From the NCBI GenBank assembly GCA_029721435.1, contig CM056588.1, forward strand, positions 38,643,430 through 38,707,429: a stretch of 64,000 nt of DNA. The letters are read 5' to 3'. Made by a program: the position numbers and the translations under genes. The stretch is from Gymnothorax reevesii. Its lineage: Eukaryota > Chordata > Actinopteri > Anguilliformes > Muraenidae. Below are positions 1-10,168 of the stretch, one piece after another; positions within the stretch are counted from its first letter, which is position 1, and every line of letters begins with the position of its first letter. The notes below the pieces were generated by a model. The model was not told the origin of the DNA. It was given only the letters and a program-made list of their open reading frames with translations, and did not search any database.

Positions 1-27
1 GTCATCACTTAAGCCTTCAGTTCTTCG

Positions 28-440
28 GTGATCTGGCTCAGGGCTTTCTGCCCTCCGCCCCATGCCACAAGTGAGCAGGAACGGATGCACAAACTGGGCC
101 CAGTGCGAGCGCTCATGCTGACATTAAACGCACGGCAAGCCTTAGGAAGGCGGATCAGCTGTTTGTGGGCTATGGTGAGCGGGCTCAACGAGCCCCTCTA
201 TTATCGCAGCGCCTCGCCCACTGTATCTGTGATGCAATCGGCAGAGCCTATTCGGCAGTGGGCCTCTCCACCCCGGCGGGGCTGATCACACATTCTATCC
301 GTGGGGGAGATTCACAAGGCGGCCTTGCGGTCTTACGCATCCACCTTCGCGCAGTCATATCTGAGGGCATGACCGCCAGTTGGTCGCGCATTCAGTCCTG
401 GGAACCCTGTCAGCAGGGTCCCCCCTCCAACGCTAACTAG
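28..440 (+). pseudogene. DIRS-type tyrosine recombinase, C-terminal fragment, frameshifted
   Basis: In DIRS elements this enzyme integrates circular cDNA by cutting and rejoining DNA through a catalytic tyrosine. Two overlapping frames carry the signal. The first reads FCPPPHATSEQERMHKLGPV and continues RAL, matching the family's CPVRAL segment. The frame then shifts near 135-160 and the next reads RKADQLFVGYGERAQ, then LSQRLAHCICDAIGRAY and PAGLITHSIRGG. The H-x-x-R in HSIRGG corresponds to a conserved catalytic box of tyrosine recombinases. In relatives the arginine-glycine is followed almost at once by an M-A-T-S-W-like stretch. Here a related stretch, GMTASWS, comes about 20 residues later, which suggests a small insertion. 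The catalytic tyrosine was not found. The family call is good; function is lost. Confidence 0.62.
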
Positions 441-770
441 TATGTTACCACACCCTGGGGCGATGCGCTCTGGGGGCGCCTCGCCTGCTGGTGTGGGGGA
501 GGGGCGCGTAGACGGGATATAACAGCTACAAAAGCCCCCCCCCCTCATTTCTTCGTTCTGTCATTCTAGAAGGGGCCTTATCGGAAGGGGCCCCATCTGA
601 CACCGGCTTGGGTCTGGTGTTGTTTGGTGTGTCATGACCTGGGCCGGGGTACGCAGCCTGGCGGTGCCCGCCCCAGGAAAGACACGGCTTTGTTGGTTTC
701 CAACTAGAACTCTAGGGTGCGGGGCCACCTGGGAGTACATTCATCCCTAACGGCCTTCGCCGTAGGTGTA

Positions 771-1112
771 AACCAATAGCGAAGCCCGTTAGAGGGCGGA
801 GCACGTACAAAATAGAACAAATAGTTACCCTGGATGTAACTCCAGTTCTATGAGTACGTGCGTAGCCCTCTAACTGCCTGCCCAGCTGGCCCCCGGATGT
901 GAGATGCTGAGTTTCAAAGGGAGACGAGCACTGACAGCGGCGGGGCTTTATAGGGGGTGAGTATGCTACCCACTCCTACGGAGCAGGTGAGTTCAATTTT
1001 CTTTCAGGCGCCGAGGCGGGGCCTCGGAGGGGTAAACCAATAGCGAAGCCCGTTAGAGGGCTACGCACGTACTCATAGAACTGGAGTTACATCCAGGGTA
1101 ACTATTTGTTCT
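771..1112. repeat. Perfect 61-bp inverted repeat with a nested hairpin (DIRS terminus)
   Basis: Bases 814-874 are the exact reverse complement of 1052-1112, separated by about 177 bp. The left arm also pairs locally: GTTAGAGGGCGGAGCACGTA at 788-807 is nearly complementary to 855-874, giving a hairpin of about 87 bp. The unit AACCAATAGCGAAGCCCGTT precedes both the hairpin (771) and the right arm (1035). This mix of direct and inverted copies fits the terminal and internal complementary regions of DIRS elements. A perfect 61-bp arm in an otherwise broken element suggests recent activity or gene conversion between the arms. Confidence 0.85.
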
Positions 1113-1130
1113 GGCGCATACTGTGACGTC

Positions 1131-2104
1131 GGCTGCCTAAAACTCAGTTTTTCTCAGTTTACATGCAAACGTGCAACCAAAGTTTTCCAAAATCTGGAAT
1201 TCTCCGTTTCCGTGTAAACAAAGAGCACAAACGCTGGGAAATGTCTCCGTTTGTCAAAATAACCATGTACGTGTAAACGGGGCCTTGGTCACAATTCTGC
1301 CAGGAACTCCTTTGCCAGAGAAGCAATTAATCACGAGGCTGTCCTACCGGCCCTATATTTTCACAATAATGTTCTATTCCATGCAATTATGAGCTTTATG
1401 TGCATTCAAACCATTAGAGTGATTCTAAAAACAAATGGACAATGCTGATTGCTGGATACTGCATTAACTACACCTCACAATTTTTATTGCCATAAGTAAG
1501 GCTCATTAATGGCACAATTTGTATGCATGGGTCTTACTTCTTGCTAATGAACTAGGGTACATTTGTGAAAAATAGTTTTCCTAAGTACCACAGATTTGGG
1601 TGCCAGTTAATATACTTGTAATGTTTTTTCTCTTGTTTTTTTTTTACCTTGTTTTAGAACATCATATTTTGCCAAATACATCCAATCATAGTAATATAGT
1701 TTTTGTGCATATTTTATATCATCATGCCAAAAGCTGAAGATCTCTCCCCAGGTGTGAAATGGCACCGGCTCCGGTCTCCCGTCTCTAATTACAGTCCCAG
1801 GGGCTTGTTTGAAATGGCAGGCGAGTTACAAATAGTGTGATCGCGAGAAGGAAAGGGACTCCTTTTCTGGATGTAATAGGTTCATCCCTGCGGCGTCCTC
1901 CGTCGTGCTTGTCCTTCCGTAAACTGACTGTCAGCAAGATAAATTGAACAATCGAGTGAAAAGTTGCAATGCCATGGATCACTCAAACAGCGGGTCATTT
2001 GTTCGCATGTGTGAGTCAGCTGGGGACATCACTTCATTTTGGGAGGGCAAACCATTGTTCTGAACGCAGTTTGCTTTTGCAAGCGATTTGAAGAGTTTAT
2101 GGTA
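1131..2104. other. AT-rich sequence, no gene
   Basis: No coding signal. Bases 1140-1290 contain related words such as TTTACATGCAAACG, CCGTTTCCGTGTAAAC and ACGTGTAAACGGGGCC, the kind of text found inside degraded fish hAT-type DNA transposons. Terminal repeats were not found, so no family is assigned. The rest (1300-2104) is AT-rich with T-runs near 1627-1645. Confidence 0.4.
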
Positions 2105-2518
2105 CAAACCCCAATTCCAATGAAGTTGGAGACAGAAACAACTGAGACCCTGGACTGTTGAGCGACTGAAGTCGTACATCAAGCAGGAATTGGAAAGAAT
2201 TCCTCCTACAAAGCTTCTATAGTTTGTGTCCTCAGTTCCCAAATACTTATTGAGTGATGTTTAAAAGAAAGGTGATGTAACACAGTGGTAAACATGCCCC
2301 TGTCCCAGCTTTTTTGGAAAGTGTTGCATGCATCAAATTCAAAATGAGTGAATATTTCCAAAAAAAAAAAACAGTAAAGTTTATCAGTTTGTACACTAAA
2401 TATCTTGTCTTTGTAGTGTACTCAATTGAATATAGGTCGAAAAGGATTTGCAAATCATTGTATTCTGTTTTTATTCACGTTTTACACAGTGTCCCTACTT
2501 CATTGGAATTTGGGTTTG
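2105..2518 (+). mobile_element. Internally deleted Tc1/mariner element (MITE-like)
   Basis: A 414-bp element bounded by TA on both sides (2103-2104 and 2519-2520), with ends CAAACCCCAATTCCAATGAA and its inverse CATTGGAATTTGGGTTTG. Just inside the left end lies the tail of a Tc1-type transposase (2145-2215: RTVERLKSYIKQELERIPP), so most of the gene has been deleted. The remainder is the family's 3' flank, with CTCAATTGAATATAGG and ATTTGCAAATCATTGTATTC as in the 62-kb element. It belongs to the same lineage as that copy, in the opposite orientation, and could only be moved by a transposase supplied in trans. Confidence 0.85.
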
Positions 2519-3204
2519 TATTTGAGCATGAGTTTTTGGATTTGCGTTCAGGGCCATGGGAAATTGTGGGCCGCGTTTCAGCACACGACCATTAACAATT
2601 GACGAAAATCGCAATTTCGTACGGGGAAGGGACTGGTTGGATCCGGCAGTAACTGATGCACATGCCTTTTCATGCATCTGACAGAGAAACAATCGGACTG
2701 AAGGCAAGCAGAGGACCCACTTCAGTGTTTGACAGCCGCGATCGGCGCGAGCGATCACAGCCCCAGGCTCCACCTCACTGCGTGTTTCTTGACATGCTTG
2801 TTACTATGGTTACAAGCCAGGGGAAAACCTTGGGGGACTGAGAGTCGCACGAGAGCCTCGTGGCCTTTCAAATGCGCACCCACCCCTTGGTTTCTATTGC
2901 AGGTTTAGAATCAGACACAACTTGAGCACAGCAGGACAAATTTGTGCAGCCTATGGTTTCTCCAGCTGTGATGTGGTTAAGATCCCATTTGAGAGAGCCA
3001 GTGAATGCAACAAATAAAGTAGAAAGTATATACAGTCCTTTGAGTATTAAAAGTAGCGTAGGATTGAACACCGCCAATAATACACATTATACTGAACACA
3101 AACGAGGGAAGCTTGAGAAGCTATTTAAGGCGGATAACTTGATACATGTCGTCATTCTTTTAGACAATCCTGAACATAATCGCCCCAACTCTATTCCTCT
3201 GTAA
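2519..3204. other. Single-copy-looking sequence, no gene
   Basis: No convincing exon, RNA gene or repeat. Frames on both strands are short and lack recognisable domains. Confidence 0.5.
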
Positions 3205-3400
3205 CAGGAGTGGCCACTCCTGGTCCTGAAGAGCCACAGGGTGTGCTGACTTTGGTTTTCTCCACCCAATTTAAACCTGAGACACCAGGTGAGATAAGTT
3301 AAGAGCGTCATCAACTGCTTTAATTCTTCAATCTAGTGATGAGTAACACCACAAACCAGCAGACGCTGCGGCTTTCCGAGACCAGGGTGGGCCACCCCTG
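3205..3400. mobile_element. hAT-type MITE
   Basis: Inverted ends: CAGGAGTGGCCACTCCTGGT on the left; the right end, reversed, reads CAGGGGTGGCCCACCCTGGT. The flanks are CTCTGTAA (3197-3204) and CTCTGCAG (3401-3408), a 6-of-8 match. CAGGGGTGGCC-type ends and 8-bp duplications are characteristic of hAT elements. It is 196 bp long with no coding capacity. Confidence 0.75.
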
Positions 3401-3673
3401 CTCTGCAGGTGAACTATTTCGGTTTTCCTCCTCTGCCCCTGGCTCAACCAGTGGCTGTGCTGCTTTGCTCCCTGCTGCTGGCAACATTGCTCATAGCTCC
3501 ATCATTCTAGCCTCCTGCTAGTCAAAATCCCCTCCTTGACTGAAACCCTGAATGTTTCCCTGGGGGGTGGGGGCCAGGTGTTGTGGAAAATATCTTGCCG
3601 CACCTCGCTTGGTCTTTTCTCCTCAAGCTCAGTAAGACTGAAGGGTGTAGCCCAATTAAAGTTTTGCCACTTA
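3401..3673. other. No gene seen
   Basis: Short spacer between a MITE and a SINE. It contains a GGGGGGTGGGGG run at about 3561-3572 and no coding signal. Confidence 0.4.
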
Positions 3674-3953
3674 AAGGGTCACAGGTGAGCTGGTGTCTAT
3701 CCCAGCTGACTATGGGAGAAAGGCAGGAGGACACCGTGGACAGTTCGTCAATCCATCACAAGGCACACACACCATTCGCTCACACAGTCACGGCTATGGG
3801 CAATTTAGAGCCTCTAATTAACCTGACATGTTTGTCTTTGACCTTTGGGAGAAAACCAGCGTACCCGAAGGAAAGCCATAATAAAGAGAACACGTAAACT
3901 CCGCACAGAAAGGCCCCAGTCCTGATACGATCTCACAACCTGCTTTCTGTGAA
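3674..3953 (-). repeat. tRNA-derived SINE, degenerate
   Basis: Minus-strand copy of the fish SINE whose best copy is at 59.8 kb. Shared landmarks on the plus strand are CTATCCCAGCTGACTATGGG, CACACACCATTCGCTCACAC, GGGCAATTTAGAGCCTC and CAGAAAGGCCCC. The tRNA-like head (right end) is eroded and its B box is unrecognisable. Divergence from the other copies implies an old insertion. Confidence 0.78.
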
Positions 3954-5258
3954 TAAACCCTTCAGTGCATTTAATTCAGAGAAACACGTTGAGTCTAACT
4001 AAGTACATTTATTTCTGTGAGAAAACATTAACGTTCAATAGGCCAGATAATTTGACCTGTCTTGACTCAAACTTTTAATGTATGGGCATTTTCACCCGCG
4101 CTTGACTGCAGAAGGCCACAGTTACTGCTTACAGTACACAGCTGGAATAACTGTGTTGTATAATTGCTTAACCCCAACTCAGAGAGGTCAGGTGGTGTCA
4201 GGGAAACGTTCACATGCAAACTCAAGGGCAAGTCACGCCTCAGGTAAACACGACTGATGAATAAATGGTAAGAAAATGTTCAGGTGGTGCCTCAACCAGA
4301 ATTGAACCTGAGTACTACAGAGCGAAGCCATAGAGCTAGTTTTTACGGACACACTGCGGCAAGCGCAACACAAGTGGAAAACAGGCAAGCCAGGCTCACT
4401 TCCTCTGACTGCACTTTCCCACCGCAGAGAGCCCTCCCTGTACATCAGTCTGAAGAGCACCCACGATAACGAGCTATTTACGACCTCAGTGCCCCAGATT
4501 AGGGACCACAATAATATCTGTGGGTGTGTCAGTACCAGTCGATAATAACCTAATAATGACCTCATCTGCATGAGCTGTAAAAGCGAAGTTTCAGGTATGG
4601 CATGATGACCCATTGTGATGGTGCACAATAAACCCACCAGAGAGGGAGACATAAGGCACACAGCTAGCGCTGTGGATGAGGTGAAAATGTCATGTGCTCA
4701 AACCCCAGCCATATCAATGCCACCCCGACCAAGCTACACGTAGACTGTGCTGCTCCTAAGATACCTGTCTGCAAATTAACAGTGAAACAAAAATACTTTG
4801 TTGACACCTGGCAGAAAATGGTAAATAATAATAATAATAATAATAAAATAACATATGTATTCTAAATATTATTTTATTGAATAATTTAAGCATTTTGGAC
4901 GACTAAAATATGTTTTACAATGATTTATTTATCTTATTTCAATTTAATGTGCACTACACTGTTCACCACAGTGGAATAATGACTCTTGATATAGAGAGTC
5001 TACACAACTGTAAGTCTATTACAGACGGTTGACAGGATCTGGAAGCATATACTCATGCTGTAATTTGAAACATAGAAGTGTTGGTCCAACGCATCAAATG
5101 TTGGCAAGGATGCCCCAAAATTCCCATTTTGGCAGCATAAAGTGCTTTTCGCACATCCAAAGTGCTTTATCTCAACCACCAATGGGCAATATCCTCCTTA
5201 CTGTAAAAGTAAGAACACCCCCTCCCACCAAAAAAAAAAAAAATTATATATATATATA
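3954..5258. other. Gene-free stretch with (TAA)n and (TA)n tracts
   Basis: No gene. A (TAA)n microsatellite lies at 4824-4845 and an A-run plus (TA)n at 5230-5266. At 4274-4345 (minus strand) a tRNA-like pair of boxes is visible: GGTTCAATTCT (4298-4308), one base from the B-box consensus, and TAGCTCTATGG (4328-4338), close to an A box. The spacing is short, so this could be a worn SINE head or chance. Confidence 0.4.
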
Positions 5259-6854
5259 CATATATAAACAAAAATATAAACGCAACACTTTTGTTTTTGC
5301 TCCCATTTGTCATGAGATGGACTCAAAGATCTAAAATTCATTCCAGATACACAATATTACCATTTCTCTCAAACATTGTTCACAAATCTGTCTAAATATG
5401 TGATAGTGAGCACTTTTGCTTTGCTGAGACAATCCATCCCACCTCACAGGTGTGCCACATCAAGATGCTCATCAGACACCATGATTAGTGCACAGGTGTA
5501 TCTTATACTGCCCACAATAAAAGGCCACTCTGAAATGTGCAGTTTTGTCTCACAGCAAAATGCCACAGATGGCGCAAGCATTGAGGGAGCGTGCAATTGG
5601 CATGCTGACAGCAGGAATGTCAACCAGATCTGTTGCTCGGGCATTGAATGTTCATTTCTCCGCCATAAGCCGTCTCCAAAGGCGTTTCAGAGAATATGGC
5701 AGTACATCCAACCGGCCTCACAACCGCAGACCACGTGTAACCACACCAGCCCAGGACCTCCACATCCAGCAGGTTCACTTCCAAGATCGTCTGAGACCAG
5801 CTACTCAGACAGCTGCTGAAACAATTGGTTTACATAACCAAAGAATTTCTGCACAAACTGTCAGAAACCATCTCAGGGAAGCTCAACTGCATGCTCGTCG
5901 TCCTCATCGGGGTCATAACCTGACTCCCGATCATCGCCGTAACAGACTTGAGTGGGCAAATGCTCACATTCGATGGCGTCTGGCACGTTGGAGAGGTGTT
6001 CTCTTCACGGATGAATCTCGGTTTACATTGCTCAGGGCAGATGGCAGACAGCGTGAGTGGCGTCGTGTGGGTGAGCGCTTTGTTGATGTCAATGCTGTGG
6101 ATCGAGTGGCCCATGGTGGTGGTGGGCTTATGGTATGGGCAGGCATCTGTTATGGACGAAGAACACAGGTGCATTTTATTGATGCCATTTTGAATGCACA
6201 GAGATACCGTGATGAGATCCTGAGGCCCATTATTGTGCCATACACCCATGAACATCACCTCATGTTTCTACAAGATAATGCACGGCCCCATGTTGCAAGG
6301 ATCTGTACGCAATTCTTGGAAGCTGAAAATGTCCCAGTTCTTGCATGGCTAGCATACTCACCGGACATGTCACCCATTGAGCATGTTTGGGATGTGCTTG
6401 ACCGGCGTATACAACAGCGCGTACCAGTTCCCACTAATATCCAGCAACTTCGCACAGCCATTGAAGAGGAGTGGACCAACATTCCACAGGCCACAATTGA
6501 CAATCTGATAAACTCTATGCGAAGAAGATATGATACTGACTGGTTCTGAGTCCCCAGACCCCCAATAAAGCAAAAACTGCACATTTCAGGGTGGCCTTTT
6601 ATTGTGAACAGTCTAAGGTACACCTGTGCACTAATCATGGTGTCTGATGAGCATCTTGATGTGGCACACCTGTGAGGTGGAATGGATTGTCTCAGCAAAG
6701 CAAAAGTGCCCACTATCACACATTTAGACAGATTTGTGAACAATGTTTGAGAGAAATGGTAATCTGTATCTGGAATGAATTTTAGATCTTTGAGTCCATC
6801 TCATGACAAATGGGAGCAAAAACAAAAGTGTTGCGTTTATATTTTTGTTGAGTG
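5259..6854 (+). mobile_element. Tc1-like transposon with intact transposase frame
   Basis: A 1.6-kb element with long inverted ends of roughly 280 bp: the left end (AACGCAACACTTTTGTTTTT through the CAGGTGTGCCACATCAAGAT region) is mirrored at 6572-6850. TA sits at both edges (5257-5258 and 6855-6856). The left tip has gained about 3 bp by TA slippage. Conserved inner repeats such as TGATTAGTGCACAGGTGTA appear inverted at 6624-6643. One gene, on the plus strand, fills the middle. Close similarity of the two ends and an unbroken gene make this the youngest-looking transposon in the window. It is a recognised fish Tc1 lineage; activity cannot be judged from sequence alone. Confidence 0.93.
5560..6549 (+). 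CDS. Tc1-like transposase (DD34E), 329 aa
   Basis: Cut-and-paste transposase that binds the element's inverted ends in the nucleus and inserts it at TA. The ATG at 5560 is chosen because MPQMAQALRERAIGML is the family's usual start; the upstream in-frame TTG at 5545 is not a plausible eukaryotic start. Residues 1-50 form the first helix-turn-helix, RRPR at about 56-59 resembles the GRPR linker, and a second DNA-binding domain follows. The catalytic triad is complete: D151 in FTDES, D239 in FLQDNARPH, E274 in SPIEH, with 34 residues between the last two. AATAAA lies at 6564-6569. Oddity: the protein ends RRRYDTDWF. Relatives I recall carry a further conserved tail (VALREANGGHTRY-like) before their stop, so a deletion of a few tens of bases seems to have replaced the tail with 3'-UTR-derived codons. 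Confidence 0.9.
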   Translation: MPQMAQALRERAIGMLTAGMSTRSVARALNVHFSAISRLQRRFREYGSTSNRPHNRRPRVTTPAQDLHIQQVHFQDRLRPATQTAAETIGLHNQRISAQTVRNHLREAQLHARRPHRGHNLTPDHRRNRLEWANAHIRWRLARWRGVLFTDESRFTLLRADGRQREWRRVGERFVDVNAVDRVAHGGGGLMVWAGICYGRRTQVHFIDAILNAQRYRDEILRPIIVPYTHEHHLMFLQDNARPHVARICTQFLEAENVPVLAWLAYSPDMSPIEHVWDVLDRRIQQRVPVPTNIQQLRTAIEEEWTNIPQATIDNLINSMRRRYDTDWF

Positions 6855-7775
6855 TATGTGTGACAGGCCCCCTCTCCAATAAGAAAACTGTGAAACCACT
6901 GTGAGCTACCCCAGTGACCTATCATGCAGCATATATGATGGTATCAGACAGTCCCAGCAGGGCAACAATGTGTGTCATAGGCACTGAAGGGCAGCAGAGA
7001 TAAGCTTCCTCATAACATTGCTTTGATTTGATAATGCATTGCAAGAAATTGAAAGCTATCATACTATTCTTCAGCATAGAATAATATACAATTATTATGT
7101 GAAGTGCAGCCTTACTTAGTGTTTGGGGTTGAAAAATGAAATTAATATTATATATAATAATGTTGAGAAAGAGTGTGAGGGACCTGGATTTGTCCGTTTG
7201 TATGGAACGACGAGGTGCCCAACTGTAGTTTTTCAATTAAGGTAGCTGTAGCGACATCTTGTGGTCACTGGTAGTTTATTTCAATTGACCAAATGCCTCA
7301 GTCCCCCGCCAAAGGGAGCTCAGCTAGATATCTACACGCCCAACACACAGCCCACACATCAGGGCTCATTTGACCAGAAAGAACTGGCACACCAACTCCA
7401 CACAGCACCCAAACTGCACTCACCCAAACAGCGATAGCAGCTGCACAGTGAGGTGGGGTGAACAGTACAGACTGAACCTCCCTCAGTGTGCTATGGCTTG
7501 GTGGAGTCATGAGCTTGACATGTACTAATAATTTGAATTCAGACATCTGGCAATACTAGCCCCCAGCAGTGGACAGGCCCAGGAAGAGTATGATGTCATG
7601 TCATAAGGGCAAGTAATTGTGAGGGAGGCAGGAAGTAGGGAAATTGTTTGATTAGCAACTGTAGATTTTCAGCTTTGAATCCTGATGATTCTTGGGATTA
7701 TGACTTGTACCTGGAGAAATGGAGTAGAGGGATCCCTTCCTGTTGGACCTTTGTGCAAGGCCTTTAATTTCTTGT

Positions 7776-7777
<2 letters not shown>

Positions 7778-7819
<42 letters not shown>
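7778..7819. repeat. (CT)n microsatellite
   Basis: About 20 uninterrupted CT units. Confidence 0.97.
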
Positions 7820-7820
<1 letters not shown>

Positions 7821-8237
7821 ACTCGTAATAGTTCTATCACTCATTTCTCCTGGGACATCCCTCAAAAAAATTTTCTCAAAGGTACTCAAGAGGAAGAAAA
7901 AGCCAGTCTGCCACACGTTGGTTTTCCATCCATAGCAGAAGTCGTTTGCATTAAAGTGGGAGCTTGAGAGCAGTAGGAGGAACACTCTACAATTCTCTCT
8001 CCTCTCCTTACCAGCTCAAAGGCTCTTACAGGCATAATTACATTCTCTTTAGCACATCCAGCTGAACATACTCCTGGGGTTTAACTCTTTCCACATATCT
8101 GATCTGGTTAAGAGCAGATCATTTTACAAGTCTGGTATTTCCTTTAAAACTAGAGCTTTCCAGCAATAATTTATACAGCTGCTCTTTGTGCTATGAATTG
8201 AGCAAGAGACAGTGAATGATACAGACACACATGAGTA

Positions 8238-8240
<3 letters not shown>

Positions 8241-8310
<70 letters not shown>

Positions 8311-8313
8311 GCG
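8241..8313. repeat. (GT)n microsatellite
   Basis: About 36 GT units with a single GTTT interruption near 8284. Confidence 0.97.
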
Positions 8314-9163
8314 TATCCAAGCATGCGCTTTCAAAGGAAGAATTACCGGTGGCCCAGGAAAAAAAAAGAAATCTAAAAAAGCAGCATATAACAAAACACT
8401 ATTAATAATCTATATGTTAACTTTTATTGATCTTTTATTTCAGCATATTTATTCTCAAGTCTCAATGTTTTTCCATACGGTAATCTTTTTTTGGGGGGGG
8501 TTATTGGCATAAAAATGATAACCCCTGGTTCAATAATTTATTTAAAAAAAAAAAAAAAAAACATCAATGACCCACCTCTATATTTGACTTTCATGTCTTC
8601 AGATTGTTTCCATTTGATTGTAAATCACACACTTCCCGCAATAAAAACGACAGAAGCAGAAGAGAAACAACAGCGCCCTCTATTGTTGAATTCAGAATCT
8701 CGCCGAGATGACAGTATGTGTTCATGTCGGCAACAACAATTTCAACATCTTTTTGCGCTCTTTCTGGCCCAAAACTGCAGTAATATTGCAATTGAACGTC
8801 TTAGCTAACAAGTACTGCAAACAGACAAGATGAATGGACTATTTTCAGCTAACATTTGAAGAATCAGATTGCCATTCACTGCTTATTTAGTGGAAGAACT
8901 ACGTGAGACGTGAACCTACGGTATCCTGAAAGGGACACACATTAAACGCAGATAGTAAAGTTTGAAAAAATCGCACCATGTGGATATTTTTTTAGTCTCT
9001 CCCCATGACGAAAGTCTTGATTCTGGCCAACATCCTGGTTAAGGTACAGGGTTGATTTTGGGACTGTGCATCGGACTTGTCTAGTTTTAAGATTTTGTAT
9101 AGAATTATGCACTAAGCTAAGGTTTGATGTTAAATGAAGTTCAAAATCTGTGTTATTTTAGGG

Positions 9164-9367
9164 CAGGGCTATTCAACCTTATCCAGAAAGGGCCAGTGTG
9201 GGTGCCAGCTTTCATTCTCACCAAGCACTTACACACCTGACACCACGAATCAACTCCAAGAGTCATTGCTAAAGAGCTTGATTAGTAGTATTAGTTGTGT
9301 AAGAGCTTGGCTGGAATGAAAGCCTGCACCCACACTGGCCATTGCAGGATAATGTTGAATAGCCCTG
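9164..9367. mobile_element. hAT-type MITE with perfect 8-bp target duplication
   Basis: 204 bp. Ends CAGGGCTATTCAAC and GTTGAATAGCCCTG are perfect inverses. The arms continue imperfectly, including GGCCAGTGTGGGTGC against GCACCCACACTGGCC. TTTTAGGG flanks both sides (9156-9163 and 9368-9375). CAGGG ends and an 8-bp duplication assign it to hAT. It has no coding capacity. Confidence 0.93.
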
Positions 9368-9520
9368 TTTTAGGGGGTTTCTAGGTTGGGTAAAGGTAAA
9401 GATGAGGGCCAGGAAGGGGCCCAGATCAGGTTTGAATTCAGAGTCTGGGGGTAGGACAACAGGATTTAATGCAAAAATTCTTTTTTGGTCCTCACATATT
9501 TTAAAAAACAAATGTTGTGA

Positions 9521-9524
<4 letters not shown>

Positions 9525-9567
<43 letters not shown>
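9525..9567. repeat. (GT)n microsatellite
   Basis: About 21 GT units ending in GCACGCGCG. Confidence 0.96.
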
Positions 9568-9568
<1 letters not shown>

Positions 9569-9711
9569 ACGCGCGTTTATGTGCTTTAAATTTCATTAAG
9601 CTTCAGAAACTGTTTCAGAAGCCAGATAAATTTTGTTAATGATTAACAATCGAGGGATTGCAGAGTGATCCATAACATATTTCTTATAAAAACATCTCCA
9701 ACCGTCTGTAC

Positions 9712-9990
9712 ATCGCTTATCTAAACCACTTCTTCTTCACTAGGGTCATGGGTGAGCTGAAGCCTATCCCAGCTGACTATGGGCAAAAGGCAGAGACCTA
9801 GAGACCTACCCTGGACAGCTTGCCAATCCATCACAGGGCCCACACACCATTCACTCATGCATTCATACCGATAGGCAATTTAGAGTCACCAATTAGACTG
9901 GCATGCAAATTTTTAGACTGTGGGAGGAAACCTGAGCGCCCGATGGAAACCCATGAGAGATTGAGGGGAACACACAAATCCACGCTGATT
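9712..9990 (-). repeat. tRNA-derived SINE, 5' truncated
   Basis: Minus-strand copy of the 59.8-kb type: TAGGGTCATGGGTGAGCTGA, GCCTATCCCAGCTGACTATG, CCAATCCATCACAGGG, GACTGTGGGAGGAAACC and AATCCACGCTGA are all present. It stops before the tRNA-like head, so the original 5' end was lost on insertion or by later decay. Confidence 0.85.
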
Positions 9991-10168
9991 TTGGAGTTCT
10001 TGCAGCTTGTTCTTGACACATCTGGGCTGAACTTTTTTCTCGTGTGTTGTCCAAGAACTATCGTGTGAATGGTCAGAAAGATGGAGTGGGCGGAGCTCTA
10101 TGAGGACTTCCCAGGAGTTTGGCACTTGATTTTCTCGTGATGTATGAAATGTCCCGGTCAAAATGAAC

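Larger units (their letters stand above)
1..1130 (+). mobile_element. DIRS1-like retrotransposon, 3' remnant
   Basis: A GC-rich block unlike the AT-rich sequence after it. It holds a broken tyrosine-recombinase C-terminus (about 28-440) followed by a terminal region with a perfect 61-bp inverted repeat (814-874 against 1052-1112) and a direct copy of AACCAATAGCGAAGCCCGTT at 771-790 and 1035-1054. DIRS elements carry a tyrosine recombinase instead of a DDE integrase and end in inverted rather than direct repeats, so the protein and the DNA structure agree. The 5' part (gag, reverse transcriptase, RNase H) lies outside the window or is lost. The exact 3' boundary, near 1112-1130, is inferred from where the repeat and the GC-rich composition stop. 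Confidence 0.68.
6857..9163. other. Gene-free stretch with microsatellites
   Basis: No gene. It contains the CT and GT tracts listed separately, a (G)8 run near 8493-8500 and an A-run at 8545-8561. Apparent frames of Arg-Glu or Thr-His repeats are microsatellite translations. Confidence 0.55.

Noticed and set aside
4233..4661. 142-codon minus-strand frame
   Set aside because: No recognised domain or splice context. Part overlaps tRNA-like boxes of a possible SINE; probably chance.
5830..6258. 142-codon minus-strand frame
   Set aside because: Antisense shadow of the intact transposase gene.
6255..6743. 162-codon minus-strand frame
   Set aside because: Antisense of the transposase 3' half and right inverted end; its start repeats the translation of the left end (MFTNLSK...).
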